Origin: DATAVB01 sp040414495
Lineage (GTDB): Bacteria > Actinomycetota > Actinomycetes > Mycobacteriales > QHCD01
DNA length: 64,000 nucleotides
Direction of reading: 5' to 3'
NCBI GenBank assembly: GCA_040414495.1
Contig: JBEDUI010000177.1
Span: forward strand, 1 to 64,000
Positions 35,615-44,756 of this stretch are shown here, one piece after another. Each line of letters starts with the position of its first letter. Position 1 is the stretch's first letter. The position numbers and the translations under genes are program-made. Under the pieces are notes generated by a model. It saw only the letters and a program-made list of their open reading frames with translations. It was not told the DNA's origin and did no database searches.

Positions 35615-35872
35615 TTGGCAGTGGTGAGCGAGCAAACCCAGTTCCACGTCGCGCCGCATGGTGATCAGTGGCGGATCGTGCGGGACGGGCAGGTGATCTT
35701 CGAATCCGGGATCAAAGCGGAGGCGGTCGAAGAAGCGGAGGCGGCGGCCCGAATGGCCCATCCAAGTCGGCTGCTGATCCACAACGCCGATGGCACGATC
35801 GACTCCGAACGTACCTATGAGGACGATCCGTACCGACAGGTGCGTAAGCCACGCCGACGCCGGCATGCGTAA
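35615..35872 (+). CDS. DUF2188-domain protein
   Basis: About 85 residues: TQFHVAPHGDQWRIVRDGQVIFESGIKAEAVEEAEAAARMAHPSRLLIHNADGTID is the DUF2188 signature. It is a small beta-alpha protein of unknown role. A TTG at 35615 after GAGGAG is chosen; an ATG at 35579 is an alternative. Confidence 0.78.
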   Translation: MAVVSEQTQFHVAPHGDQWRIVRDGQVIFESGIKAEAVEEAEAAARMAHPSRLLIHNADGTIDSERTYEDDPYRQVRKPRRRRHA

Positions 35873-35903
35873 CCATCGCAGTAATTCAGGTTATGACTGG
35901 TAT

Positions 35904-37028
35904 TTAGTGGCGGGGTACGAGGGTGCGATCGGCCAGTGAATATGGCGGTACGAGATCAAGACCGTCGGGGTTGTAGAGATAACCGGCCGTCCGGCCTGGC
36001 ACTCCGGTATGGCCGTACTGCCAGACGATGCGGTTGGTGTGCGGGTCCACCACGATAACGCGATGATTCATATCGTCATTGCACACGATATCCCCATTGG
36101 GCAGCGGCAATGCGAGCGAAGGATGGTTGAGCGCCGCAATTCCGCCCGGACGGAACCGCCACACGGTCCGGCCATGCCGGTCGAATATAAGAATCTGGCC
36201 GGGCCGGGTGTAATCGACGGTCAGGTAGCGGTCCGGCCCGATCTGGTTGCTGTCCGACGGATAGGCGATGCCAGGAGGATGAGCCGACCAGAAGACGTGA
36301 CCATGCAGGTCGATGGTGTCGACCCAGTCACCACGGATCTCCGTAATCAGGAAATGACCGTCACCGGTGGGGAAGGCACCGTTTGGCGCGCCGAAGTGTG
36401 CCGGCGGCCCGTGATATCCGACCCCGGTCTCGCCCCATTGCCGCGCCACCGTGTGCTGGCCCGGGCCAATCAGCAGCAGCCGTTGGTTTTTGATATCCGC
36501 GGTCAGTATTTCCCCGCCGGGCAACATGACGGCGTCGTCGGGATTCCACAGCTGGTTCGGACCGGATCCGTGCCGGCCGGGTTGCCCGTATTGATAGACG
36601 ATCCGGTGCGAAGCGACGTCGATGACCCGAATGACGAAATCGTCTTCTTCGGTGGCGACGATATAACGACCGTCCGGGCTGAAAAAGGCGTCGTCGGGCA
36701 CCCGAAAGGTCTGCCCGGGCGCAAGATCCCCGGTACGCGGGAAATCCCACCGTATTCGTCCCTGCGGATCGACGATGATCAGTCGATTATTCAGCTTGTC
36801 GGCAATGAGCACATCCGCGGGCAGGACCGCGGGATCCGAACCTGGCTGCAGGGCGGCCGGCGAGGTCAATGGCCCGGCCCACGGCGCAGCCGGTGTGACC
36901 GGTGGACGCGGTGATGCGGGCGTCACGGAGTGGGTTGATGTGGGCGCTGGATCAGAGCTGTCGTGGGCGGTGCAGCCGGCGGTGATCGCGGCGATCAGGA
37001 CGGCGGCGAGCCAGCGGCGGCGGCCCAT
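35904..37028 (-). CDS. Putative lipoprotein with NHL/PQQ-like beta-propeller
   Basis: About 374 residues; the ATG at 37028 gives MGRRRWLAAVLIAAITAGC, a signal with a Cys in a weak lipobox (TAGC). The rest repeats units such as NNRLIIVDPQGRIRWDFP, IRVIDVASHRIVYQYG, QRLLLIGPGQHTVARQWGE and NRIVWQYGHTG, typical of a propeller. It starts 5 bases after the P1B ATPase stop, so both are one operon. Confidence 0.75.
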   Translation of the reverse strand: MGRRRWLAAVLIAAITAGCTAHDSSDPAPTSTHSVTPASPRPPVTPAAPWAGPLTSPAALQPGSDPAVLPADVLIADKLNNRLIIVDPQGRIRWDFPRTGDLAPGQTFRVPDDAFFSPDGRYIVATEEDDFVIRVIDVASHRIVYQYGQPGRHGSGPNQLWNPDDAVMLPGGEILTADIKNQRLLLIGPGQHTVARQWGETGVGYHGPPAHFGAPNGAFPTGDGHFLITEIRGDWVDTIDLHGHVFWSAHPPGIAYPSDSNQIGPDRYLTVDYTRPGQILIFDRHGRTVWRFRPGGIAALNHPSLALPLPNGDIVCNDDMNHRVIVVDPHTNRIVWQYGHTGVPGRTAGYLYNPDGLDLVPPYSLADRTLVPRH

Positions 37029-37033
37029 ATAGA

Positions 37034-39352
37034 TCACGTTGGTGGAACCGGGTCGCGGTCGTCTTCGATCAGCGCGAAATAGCTCTCCTCCTCCTGAGCG
37101 AAATGCAGGCACAGCACGGTGTACAGCCCGTACAGGCAGGCCAGCAGATCTTCCGGATCACCGTCCGGCCCAGCATCGAGCAGCGCGCCCAGGCGCTGGC
37201 TGAGCCGATCAATCTCGGCGTGCATCCGGCTCATGGTCGCCGTCGCCTCGGCACTGCCGAGCGGCCGGGCCAAAGCGGGATAAAGCTCGGTTTCTTCGGC
37301 GTGTTCGTGCGGCAGCAATTCGGTGCTCAAGAACCGGTGCACCTCACGTAGCCGCTCGGTTGCCTGCGGCGTGGCACCGTCCCGGCTCAGCACATCGGCC
37401 GCATCACGAATCATCGGCAACGCCGCCCGTAATTCACCGTGTTCAGCCGCGAATCGGCGCAACAGCGAAGCAGTCGGTTCCGGGACCTGCACGCTGTCCC
37501 CCGAGCCGGCGCGCAATGCCCGCAAGGCGTTGATGATCACCGCGACGTCGATGCCCTCCTGCAAAAGCGCGCCAGCGGCGGCCGGCAGCCAGCCAAGCGC
37601 CGCGATTACCATTGCCACCAGCGAAAGCCCCATGCCGACGACGGCGCTCTGGATGGCGATGGACCGCGACCGGCGGGCTATATCCATCGCATCCGCCAGC
37701 CGATCCAACCGGTCCGCGGCCAGTACGACATCGGCCGACTCGGATGCCGCCGCCGCACCGCCAATAGCGACACCGACGGTTGCTGCCGCCAACGCCGGAG
37801 CATCGTTCACGCCATCACCGACCATCACGGTGACCGCTCGCCGCCCTTCCGCGCGTACCGCGTTCACCTTGTCCTGCGGCGTTTGCTGAACCAGTACGCC
37901 ATCGAGGCCGAGCACGGTCGCGACCTCCCGGGCCGGTTCGGCCCGGTCGCCGGTGAGCATGACCAGCCGCTGCAGCCCCGCCGCCCGTAACCTACGTAGC
38001 GTCCGGGGCGCATCGGTACGAAGCCGATCGCGAAGCAGGATCGCCCCCTTTACGTCGCCATCGACGCAGAGCCAGACGAGCGCGGCGCCATCGAGTACGG
38101 CCCGGCGTTCGGCGGTACGCGCCCAGTCAGGCAACGACTCGGGCAGATCGACCTTCCCGACGCCCACCCGTTGGTCGGCGATGGTGCCCTGCGCGCCCTG
38201 GCCCGGACGCTCGGTCACGTCGGCCGGCACCGGGAGGGTCAGCCCACGAACGGTCGCTTCCTGGACGATGGCCCGGGCCAGCACGTGCGGCGATACCTGG
38301 TCAACCGCGGCGGCGAGTCTCAGCACCTCGTCGCCGTCCCACCCCTGCGCCGGGATCACGTCGACCACGGTCGGCCGGCCCACGGTCAGCGTCCCGGTCT
38401 TGTCGACCACCAGCGTGCGGGCCGCGGCGAGGCGTTCCAGCGCCGCTCCGTCGCGAACCACGACGCCGCGGTGCGCCGCCCGGGACAGACCGGCCACGAT
38501 CGCGACCGGCGCGGCCAACAGCAGCGGGCATGGCGTCGCGACCACCAACACCGCGACCGCGCGCGACGCCGACCCGGAGAACAACCAGGCCGCACCGGCC
38601 ACCAGCAGGCTCAGCGGCAGGAACCAGGCCGCGTATCGGTCGGCGAGGCGAACGACCGGCGCCTGCTCGGCGCCGGCCTCGTCGGCAAGTCGTACGATCC
38701 CCGCGTACGTACCTTCGGCGGCCGGGGCGCTGGCGGACATTTCGAACGCGGCGCCCGCGTTGATCGAACCGCTGCGGACGGTTTCGCCCGTCCCGTATTC
38801 GACCGGTACGGATTCCCCAGTTAGTACGGATTCATCGAGTACTGCCGTACCGCTCGTGATGCGGCCGTCCACTCCGACGACCTCACCCGGTCCCACCACG
38901 ACCACATCGCCGGCGACCACGCTGTCCAGGGGTACGACCGACAATTGCTCGTCCCGCCGTAGCCGTGCCGTCCTCGGCACGTGCTCCCGTAATGCCCGCA
39001 GCTCGCGGGAAGCGCGGCGTTGTGCCGCGGATTCGAGCGACCGGCCGGTCGCCAGCATCAGGGCGATCAACGCCCCGGCCAGGTATTCGCCCACGGCGAG
39101 CGTGCCGACCAACGCCAGGACCGCGATCAGGTCGACACCGGCCCGTCCCCGACGCAGCGCGGCCAGGACCCAGACCAACGCCGGAACGATCGCGATGATG
39201 GTGCCGATGGCCCAGCACAGGTCGGCCGCGGAATTGCGGCCGGCCAGCCACAACGCACCACCGACGACCAGAGCGGCGAACGTCGCTGCGAGTAGGCCGG
39301 TGTCCACTCGGGACTCGGCTGTCCACTGTGTGAATTTCTGGCGGGCGATCAC
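37034..39352 (-). CDS. P1B-type metal ATPase fused to a C-terminal hemerythrin domain
   Basis: The 772-residue protein lacks an N-terminal metal-binding domain. It has TPCPLLLA in the membrane, phosphorylation site DKTGTLT, GDGVND hinge and LLQEGIDVAVIINALRAL in the last helix. In the HP motif the sequence is SPHVLARAI (Pro replaced by Val). Residues ~620-772 form a hemerythrin HHE domain (HGELR…, HEHAEETELYP…, MHAEID…, CLHFAQEEESYF). TPC and QEGID with a C-terminal hemerythrin recall P1B-5 Fe/Ni/Co exporters. The lipoprotein downstream may belong with it. Confidence 0.9.
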   Translation of the reverse strand: MIARQKFTQWTAESRVDTGLLAATFAALVVGGALWLAGRNSAADLCWAIGTIIAIVPALVWVLAALRRGRAGVDLIAVLALVGTLAVGEYLAGALIALMLATGRSLESAAQRRASRELRALREHVPRTARLRRDEQLSVVPLDSVVAGDVVVVGPGEVVGVDGRITSGTAVLDESVLTGESVPVEYGTGETVRSGSINAGAAFEMSASAPAAEGTYAGIVRLADEAGAEQAPVVRLADRYAAWFLPLSLLVAGAAWLFSGSASRAVAVLVVATPCPLLLAAPVAIVAGLSRAAHRGVVVRDGAALERLAAARTLVVDKTGTLTVGRPTVVDVIPAQGWDGDEVLRLAAAVDQVSPHVLARAIVQEATVRGLTLPVPADVTERPGQGAQGTIADQRVGVGKVDLPESLPDWARTAERRAVLDGAALVWLCVDGDVKGAILLRDRLRTDAPRTLRRLRAAGLQRLVMLTGDRAEPAREVATVLGLDGVLVQQTPQDKVNAVRAEGRRAVTVMVGDGVNDAPALAAATVGVAIGGAAAASESADVVLAADRLDRLADAMDIARRSRSIAIQSAVVGMGLSLVAMVIAALGWLPAAAGALLQEGIDVAVIINALRALRAGSGDSVQVPEPTASLLRRFAAEHGELRAALPMIRDAADVLSRDGATPQATERLREVHRFLSTELLPHEHAEETELYPALARPLGSAEATATMSRMHAEIDRLSQRLGALLDAGPDGDPEDLLACLYGLYTVLCLHFAQEEESYFALIEDDRDPVPPT

Positions 39353-39545
39353 ATCGGCCCCCTCCGATCACCGCACCGTCCGGCCCGGCCTGAAGTCGCG
39401 TCCTTCCAGTTTGGACGGTTCACGATAGGTTGCAACGGTCATTGGTCCCGATCCAGCGGCGGCCGAATGGGCCATATCTCAGGCAATTTCGGTGTGCCTG
39501 CAACACTTACGCAAGAAAAGTGTTCTCTCGTCCTGACTGCACTGA

Positions 39546-40877
39546 TCACGCGGCGTTTCGCGGGATTGTCATCGTGACCTCAGCGCCGCCTCCGGGCCGA
39601 TTCGCCGCGACCGCCTGCCCGCCGTGCGCACCGGCGATCGCACTCACAATCGCCAACCCCAGACCCGCGCCACCGCCACCGGAATTCGGGCGCGCGAATC
39701 GTTCGAACGCCTGCGGCAGGAATTCCGGTGGAAATCCGGGCCCGGAATCCCGGACCGAAATCTCCAGATCAGCTCCGGCGGCACGTCCACTGACCACAAT
39801 GGACGTACCGGCCGGGGCAAAGCGCAATGCGTTGTCGATCAGATTGTCGACCGCCTCGCGAAGACGGGCCGGGTCGACATCAGCGGTGAGGCCGGCCGGC
39901 ACGTCCAGCCGACAGTCAACGCCAGCGGTAACGGCGCGCTGCGCGGCATGCTCGACGCTCGCGGCCAGCAGCGCGCCGATATCGGTGTGCTCCAACTGGG
40001 GCGGAATCCGGTCCTCGTCGCTGCGGGCCAGGAAAAGCAACTGTTCGGTGATCCGCGCCAGTCGCGCCACTTCGTCGGTGGCGTGGGCTATCGCCTCGGT
40101 GAGTTCCTCCCGGCTCCGGCCCGGCCGTCCCGCCAATTCCAGTTCGCCACGCAGCACCGCGAACGGCGTTCGCAACCCGTGACTGGCGTCGGCGACGAGG
40201 GCGCGCTGTCGGCGCAGCGCCCGGTCGAGCCTGCTCAGCAACTCATTCATGGTGGTGGCGAGCGCCGCGATCTCGTCATGGGTACGCGGTATCCGGACCC
40301 GCGGCGCCGGATCGCGCGCGGAAATACCGGCCACCTCACGCCGCAGCCGTTCCACCGGCGACAGCGCCGATCGCGCCAGGGTGTAGGCACCGATCCCGGC
40401 CACCGCCACGACCACCACGCCGGCCACCACAAGCTCGCGGGTGACATCGCTGAGCGTGTGGTCGGTTGCCTCGAGCGACACCGCGGCCACGGCCACCCAG
40501 CCCGGGTGGCGGGCCAGCGGGGCCGCGACGACCCGCTGCCGCTCGTCCTCGGCGCTGACCGTCAGCGCTACCTGGCGATTCCGGGCCTGGGCCAGCGTGG
40601 TTGCGCTCAATGTCGGAACATCCTCGGCGCTACCGCCACGAACCCGCCCAGCCGGATCGAGCACCTGGACGACGAATTCACCCGGCGGCGGCGTGCCGGT
40701 GATCGGTCTCGACCCGGATACGTAGCGATCCGCCTGCCCCAGCCGCGCCGTCAGTTGCGAATCCACCGAGCGCAACAGCGACGAGGACAGCCGGGCCACG
40801 AAAAGCCAACTGCCCAACGCGAAAAGCACCGCGGCCGACAGCGCGAATACGACGGCGAGCCGGAGCCGGATGGACAT
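39546..40877 (-). CDS. Sensor histidine kinase
   Basis: About 443 residues: TM1 (~10-32), extracytoplasmic sensor (~33-165), TM2, HAMP, HisKA, HATPase_c. The H-box is VADASHGLRTPFAVL, with Gly instead of Glu after the His. The N-box is DNLIDNALRFAP, and the G-boxes are DSGPGFPPEF and GGAGLGLAIV. It starts 2 bases after the response-regulator stop, so the two are one operon (regulator first). The divergent flavin/Fe-S operon is the likely target. Confidence 0.92.
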   Translation of the reverse strand: MSIRLRLAVVFALSAAVLFALGSWLFVARLSSSLLRSVDSQLTARLGQADRYVSGSRPITGTPPPGEFVVQVLDPAGRVRGGSAEDVPTLSATTLAQARNRQVALTVSAEDERQRVVAAPLARHPGWVAVAAVSLEATDHTLSDVTRELVVAGVVVVAVAGIGAYTLARSALSPVERLRREVAGISARDPAPRVRIPRTHDEIAALATTMNELLSRLDRALRRQRALVADASHGLRTPFAVLRGELELAGRPGRSREELTEAIAHATDEVARLARITEQLLFLARSDEDRIPPQLEHTDIGALLAASVEHAAQRAVTAGVDCRLDVPAGLTADVDPARLREAVDNLIDNALRFAPAGTSIVVSGRAAGADLEISVRDSGPGFPPEFLPQAFERFARPNSGGGGAGLGLAIVSAIAGAHGGQAVAANRPGGGAEVTMTIPRNAA

Positions 40878-40879
40878 CC

Positions 40880-41557
40880 TTACACCGTTTCGTGACGCAA
40901 TCGATAGCCAATACCTCGTACCGTCTCGATGTCGTTCCGGCCGAACGGGGCATCGACCTTGCGCCGCAGGTAATTCACGTACTGATCGACGACATTCGAG
41001 GTGCCCTCGTAGGCGAAATCCCATACCGCCTCAAGGATCTGCGAGCGGGTGAGGACAGTCCCGGGGTGGCGGAGAAAGAATTCGAGGAGGCCGAATTCCT
41101 TGGGCGATAAATCGAGTTCGGTCTCCGAACGCCAGGCGCGTTTGCCGGCCGGATCGAGCTTCAAATCGCCTTCGGTAAGAACGGCCGGGCGGCGCCGGCC
41201 GTCGCGTCGGGTCAGCGCCCGCAGTCGGGCGGCCAACTCCAACAGGCTGAACGGTTTGACGAGGTAGTCGTCGGCCCCGGCATCCAGGCCCCGGACCCGG
41301 TCGCCGACCTCGTCGCGTGCGGTCAGCATCAGCACCGGCACCCAGATGTCCTTTTCCCGCAGTCGCCGGCACAATTCGAGCCCGTCGAATCCCGGCAGCA
41401 TGATGTCCAGCACGATGGCGCCGTACGACTGCTCGGTCGCCTTCCAGAGCCCCTCCGGACCGTCGCCGGCCACGTCGACGACGTACCCCTCCTCGGCCAG
41501 CGCACGTTCGAGCACCCGGGCCATTCGCGCCTCGTCCTCGATCACGAGAACCCGCAT
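40880..41557 (-). CDS. OmpR-type response regulator
   Basis: The 225-residue protein has the phospho-acceptor Asp in GAIVLDIMLPGFDG, Lys in LVKPF, and a winged-helix domain (LSPKEFGLLEFFLRHPGTVLTRSQILEAVW). It pairs with the kinase downstream and is divergent from the flavin/Fe-S operon, with a palindrome in the shared promoter. Confidence 0.94.
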   Translation of the reverse strand: MRVLVIEDEARMARVLERALAEEGYVVDVAGDGPEGLWKATEQSYGAIVLDIMLPGFDGLELCRRLREKDIWVPVLMLTARDEVGDRVRGLDAGADDYLVKPFSLLELAARLRALTRRDGRRRPAVLTEGDLKLDPAGKRAWRSETELDLSPKEFGLLEFFLRHPGTVLTRSQILEAVWDFAYEGTSNVVDQYVNYLRRKVDAPFGRNDIETVRGIGYRLRHETV

Positions 41558-41580
41558 AACGCGAGGCTACGCAGCACCGG

Positions 41581-41620
41581 ATGTGAAAACCGTGAGAGCG
41601 GCAAATGTGAACCCTCACAT
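41581..41620. promoter_or_regulatory. Candidate binding sites in the divergent promoter
   Basis: ATGTGA-ACCC-TCACAT (41605-41620) is a perfect inverted repeat, and the same half-site ATGTGA lies at 41581-41586, 24 bases upstream. The block lies between the two-component system (start 41557) and the flavin operon (start 41700). Confidence 0.6.
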
Positions 41621-41699
41621 CTTCTTCTCACCGGTATTACATGACCGCATGTGCACCCTCAAGTGGCCAGGAAAATCCAGTAGGGAAGGGAATTCCGAT

Positions 41700-42062
41700 A
41701 TGGCCACCGAGTCGCGGCAGCCGCCGGAATTCGGCGAGTCGCCGAACTTATCTACCCGTACGGACGGAATTCGGCGGGCACGCCGGATATCCAACTGGAC
41801 CGCCGCCGCGCTGATCGTGGGTGCCGGGGCAACCGCCGTAGCGCTGGGCCACAATGCGCTGCCGGCCGGCCATCCCTCCGGTGCCAACTCGTCCACGACG
41901 ACCAGCGGCACCGGCCAGGCGAGTCACTCCGGAACCGGACCGCGGGTGTCGCACTCGGTCGCCACCACGAGCGGATCCGGCGTCACGACGACCACCACCC
42001 GCACCGTGCACGGCAAGACCATCGTCACCACCGTTCGGCATCCGGGCCACGGGGACGACTGA
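41700..42062 (+). CDS. Small membrane protein heading the flavin/Fe-S operon
   Basis: About 120 residues: a 30-residue cytoplasmic start, one TM helix (WTAAALIVGAGATAVALGHNAL), then a Thr/Ser/Gly-rich external part (HSVATTSGSGVTTTTTRTVHGKTIVTTVRH). AGGGAAGGG precedes the ATG. The stop overlaps ApbE (TGATG). Thr/Ser residues in the tail could be sites for ApbE flavinylation, but no DGxTGAT-like motif is certain; this is a guess. Confidence 0.7.
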   Translation: MATESRQPPEFGESPNLSTRTDGIRRARRISNWTAAALIVGAGATAVALGHNALPAGHPSGANSSTTTSGTGQASHSGTGPRVSHSVATTSGSGVTTTTTRTVHGKTIVTTVRHPGHGDD

Positions 42063-42973
42063 TGTGGCGGCGGGTCGAGACCGGGGACGCGACGGTCGGC
42101 GTGGCCGAACGCGATGCACTGGGCACCACGGCCCGGGTCGCGGTGTGGCCGCCGTCCGATCTGGGCCGGACCCAGACCGCGGTCGACGTGGTGCTCGAGG
42201 AGTTGGACCAGCAGGCCAGCCGGTTCCGCGACGACTCGGAGATCTCGTGGCTGCATCACCGCGACGGCGGCATCTTCCTCGTCAGCGCCGGGTTGGCCGA
42301 GGCGATCCAGGTGGCTTTGGAGGCGGCGCGCTGGACTGGCGGGCTCCTCGACCCGACCGTTGGAGCGGCGTTGATCGCCCTCGGGTACGACCGCGACTTC
42401 GCCGCCGTGGATCCGGTCCGAGCCGGGGCGCCGCTGCGGTCGATCCCGGCGCCGGGCTGGGAGTGCGTGCGGCTGGATGGTCGGCTGCTGCGGCTGCCGG
42501 CTGGGGTCCGGTTGGATCTCGGCGCCACCGCGAAGGGCCTGGGCGCCGACCGGTGTGTGCGGGCCTGCCCGAGCGACGGCGGCGTGCTGGTCAGCCTCGG
42601 CGGTGACATCGCCATCGGTGGCGCACCGCCACGCGGTGGTTGGCCGATCGATGTGGAAGCCGGCGAACCGATCCGGCTCGCCGGCGGTGCGGTGGCGACC
42701 TCGACGACGGCCTGCCGCAGCTGGCGACGGGCGGGCCGGCAGTTACACCACATCATCGATCCGCGGACCGGGCTGCCGGCCGCCGGCCGCTGGCGGTCGG
42801 TCAGCGTGCTCGCACCGACCTGCGCACAAGCCAATGCCGCCGCTACCGCGACGGTGGTGGCCGGCACCGACGACTGGCTGCTCTCGACCGGGCTGGCGGC
42901 GCGACTGGTCGATGTGGACGGTGAGCTTCGGCTCATTGGTGGTTGGCCGCCCGAACAGGGATATGGACGATGA
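42062..42973 (+). CDS. FAD:protein FMN transferase (ApbE family)
   Basis: The 303-residue protein has LDPTVGAALIALGY, the signature LDLGATAKGLGADR, GGD and HHIIDPRTGLPA, all typical of ApbE. The enzyme attaches FMN to Thr/Ser of a target protein. The target is likely within this operon. Confidence 0.9.
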   Translation: MWRRVETGDATVGVAERDALGTTARVAVWPPSDLGRTQTAVDVVLEELDQQASRFRDDSEISWLHHRDGGIFLVSAGLAEAIQVALEAARWTGGLLDPTVGAALIALGYDRDFAAVDPVRAGAPLRSIPAPGWECVRLDGRLLRLPAGVRLDLGATAKGLGADRCVRACPSDGGVLVSLGGDIAIGGAPPRGGWPIDVEAGEPIRLAGGAVATSTTACRSWRRAGRQLHHIIDPRTGLPAAGRWRSVSVLAPTCAQANAAATATVVAGTDDWLLSTGLAARLVDVDGELRLIGGWPPEQGYGR

Positions 42974-43524
42974 ACGGGATCGTGGCGTCGCAGGGCCTGT
43001 GGCTGGTGTCGCGGGCCAGCGGCTTGGCGGTGCTGGTCCTGCTGAGCATCGTGGTGGCGCTGGGCGTGGCCGCCCGAGTTGGCACCAGACCCCTGAATTG
43101 GCCGCGGTTCGTCGTTGCCGACCTGCACCGCACACTCGCCCTGTTCTCCATCGGGTTCCTGGGGCTGCACGTCGGCACCGCGCTGCTCGACCCGTACGTG
43201 CAGATCGGTTGGGCCGCCGTGCTGGCGCCGTTCACGTCGGCGTACCGGACCGTGGCGGTCGGCCTGGGCACGCTGGCGGTGGATCTCGGCGCCGCCGTGG
43301 TGCTCACCAGCCTGGTCCGGCGGCGCCTGGGCTACCGGGCCTGGCGGTTGGTGCACTGGCTGGCGTACCTGGCCTGGCCAATCGCGTTCGCGCACTCGCT
43401 CACCGCCGGCAACGACCTGCGGCTCGCCTGGGTGGCGGCGATCGAATGGGCCTGCGCCGGATTGGTCGCCACCGCTGTTCTCACCCGACTAATGGAGCGG
43501 GTACGGCCGAGGAGGGCCTGGTGA
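42970..43524 (+). CDS. Ferric-reductase-like membrane protein
   Basis: About 184 residues with five TM helices. Conserved His in DLHRTLALFSIGFLGLHVG and in WRLVHWLAYLAWPIAFAHSL are placed like the heme ligands of ferric-reductase-like transmembrane proteins. It overlaps ApbE by 4 bases and the NuoF-like gene by 4 bases. Confidence 0.85.
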   Translation: MNGIVASQGLWLVSRASGLAVLVLLSIVVALGVAARVGTRPLNWPRFVVADLHRTLALFSIGFLGLHVGTALLDPYVQIGWAAVLAPFTSAYRTVAVGLGTLAVDLGAAVVLTSLVRRRLGYRAWRLVHWLAYLAWPIAFAHSLTAGNDLRLAWVAAIEWACAGLVATAVLTRLMERVRPRRAW

Positions 43525-44756
43525 TCAGCCAACTGACGCTCCCGTCCCGACTGTTGCCGGATGGGTTCGGGCCGACGAGCCTGGCCGGGCACCAGCAGCG
43601 ATACGGACCGCTGCCGCGCGGCGGATCTGAGCTCATCTCGGAGGTGGCGCGGGCCGGCCTCACCGGTCGCGGCGGGGCCGCATTTCCCACCGCCCGCAAG
43701 CTCGCCGCGGCGAGAAATGCGGGGCGGCGTACCCCGATCGTGGTAGCGAATGGGACGGAGGGCGAGCCGGCCAGCGCGAAGGACAAGGTGCTGCTCGCCC
43801 GCTCTCCGCACCTCGTAGTCGACGGCGCGGTCCTCGCGGCCGGCATGGTCGGGGCCGACCGGGCGGTACTGGTGGTGCACCACGCCGTCCGCGAGATCCT
43901 CGATGCGGCTCTCGCCGAGCGGACCGACCCCATCCGGGTCGAGGTTCACACCGCCGCCGAACGGTTCGTGGCCGGCGAGGCGAGCGCCGTCGTGCACTGG
44001 ATCGCCCGTCGCGCCGCCGTCCCGACCGCGAAACCGCCGCGACTGTCCGAACGCGGGTTGCACAACCGTCCGACGCTGGTACAGAACGTCGAGACGCTGG
44101 CCCATCTGGCGCTCATTGCCCGGTACGGCGCGTCCTGGTTCCGTTCGGCGGGAACAGCGGCCGAGCCCGGAACGATGCTGGTCACCATCGCCGGTGCCGT
44201 CGCCGAACCATGCGTACGGGAGGTGCCGATCGGTACGCCGGTCGGTGCGGTGCTGGCGCTGGCCGGCGAGCCGACCCGGCCGTTGCAGGCGCTGCTGTTG
44301 GGTGGCTATTACGGCACCTGGGCCGACGTCGAAACCGTGCTGCCGCGGCCGTTCTCGCGAGCGGGCTTGGCGGCGGTAGGCGGCGACGTCGGCGCCGGCC
44401 TCATCGCCGCGCTGCCGAAAAGCGCCTGCGGTGTAAGGGAAACCGCCCGGTTGGTGCGTTACCTCGCCGACGAGTCAGCCGGTCAGTGCGGACCGTGCGT
44501 ATTTGGGTTGGACGCGATCGCGGACGAATTGCAGCGGATCAGCGACGGTCGTACCGGCGATAACGGATTGCTGCGGCGCTGGCTCGGCCAGGTCGACGGT
44601 CGGGGTGCCTGCGCTCATCCGGACGGGGTGGTGCGATTGATTCGCAGTGCGTTCGCGGTATTCGGCGACGAATTGCGGCGGCACGCCGACGGCCACGGCT
44701 GCGGCCAATTGCCGTCCTCTCCGGTGTTGCCGATTCCGCCCCGGAGACGGCGATGA
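43521..44756 (+). CDS. NuoF-like flavin/iron-sulfur protein
   Basis: About 411 residues beginning at a GTG that overlaps the upstream stop (GTGA). GRGGAAFPTARKL and NGTEGEPASAKDKVLL are the FMN/NADH motifs of complex I subunit F; an SLBB-like segment and a 4Fe-4S region follow. In the cluster motif the first Cys is missing: ESAGQCGPC replaces ESCGKCTPC; GAC supplies another, and SACG may substitute. It likely takes electrons from NAD(P)H and passes them to the ferredoxin and the membrane heme protein. Confidence 0.85.
   Translation: MISQLTLPSRLLPDGFGPTSLAGHQQRYGPLPRGGSELISEVARAGLTGRGGAAFPTARKLAAARNAGRRTPIVVANGTEGEPASAKDKVLLARSPHLVVDGAVLAAGMVGADRAVLVVHHAVREILDAALAERTDPIRVEVHTAAERFVAGEASAVVHWIARRAAVPTAKPPRLSERGLHNRPTLVQNVETLAHLALIARYGASWFRSAGTAAEPGTMLVTIAGAVAEPCVREVPIGTPVGAVLALAGEPTRPLQALLLGGYYGTWADVETVLPRPFSRAGLAAVGGDVGAGLIAALPKSACGVRETARLVRYLADESAGQCGPCVFGLDAIADELQRISDGRTGDNGLLRRWLGQVDGRGACAHPDGVVRLIRSAFAVFGDELRRHADGHGCGQLPSSPVLPIPPRRRR

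Noticed and set aside
37953..39428. Plus-strand 491-residue ORF
   Set aside because: It is antisense to the P1B ATPase, whose motifs are complete; Thr/Ser/Arg-rich shadow.
39624..40895. Plus-strand 423-residue ORF
   Set aside because: Antisense to the histidine kinase, whose catalytic motifs are intact.
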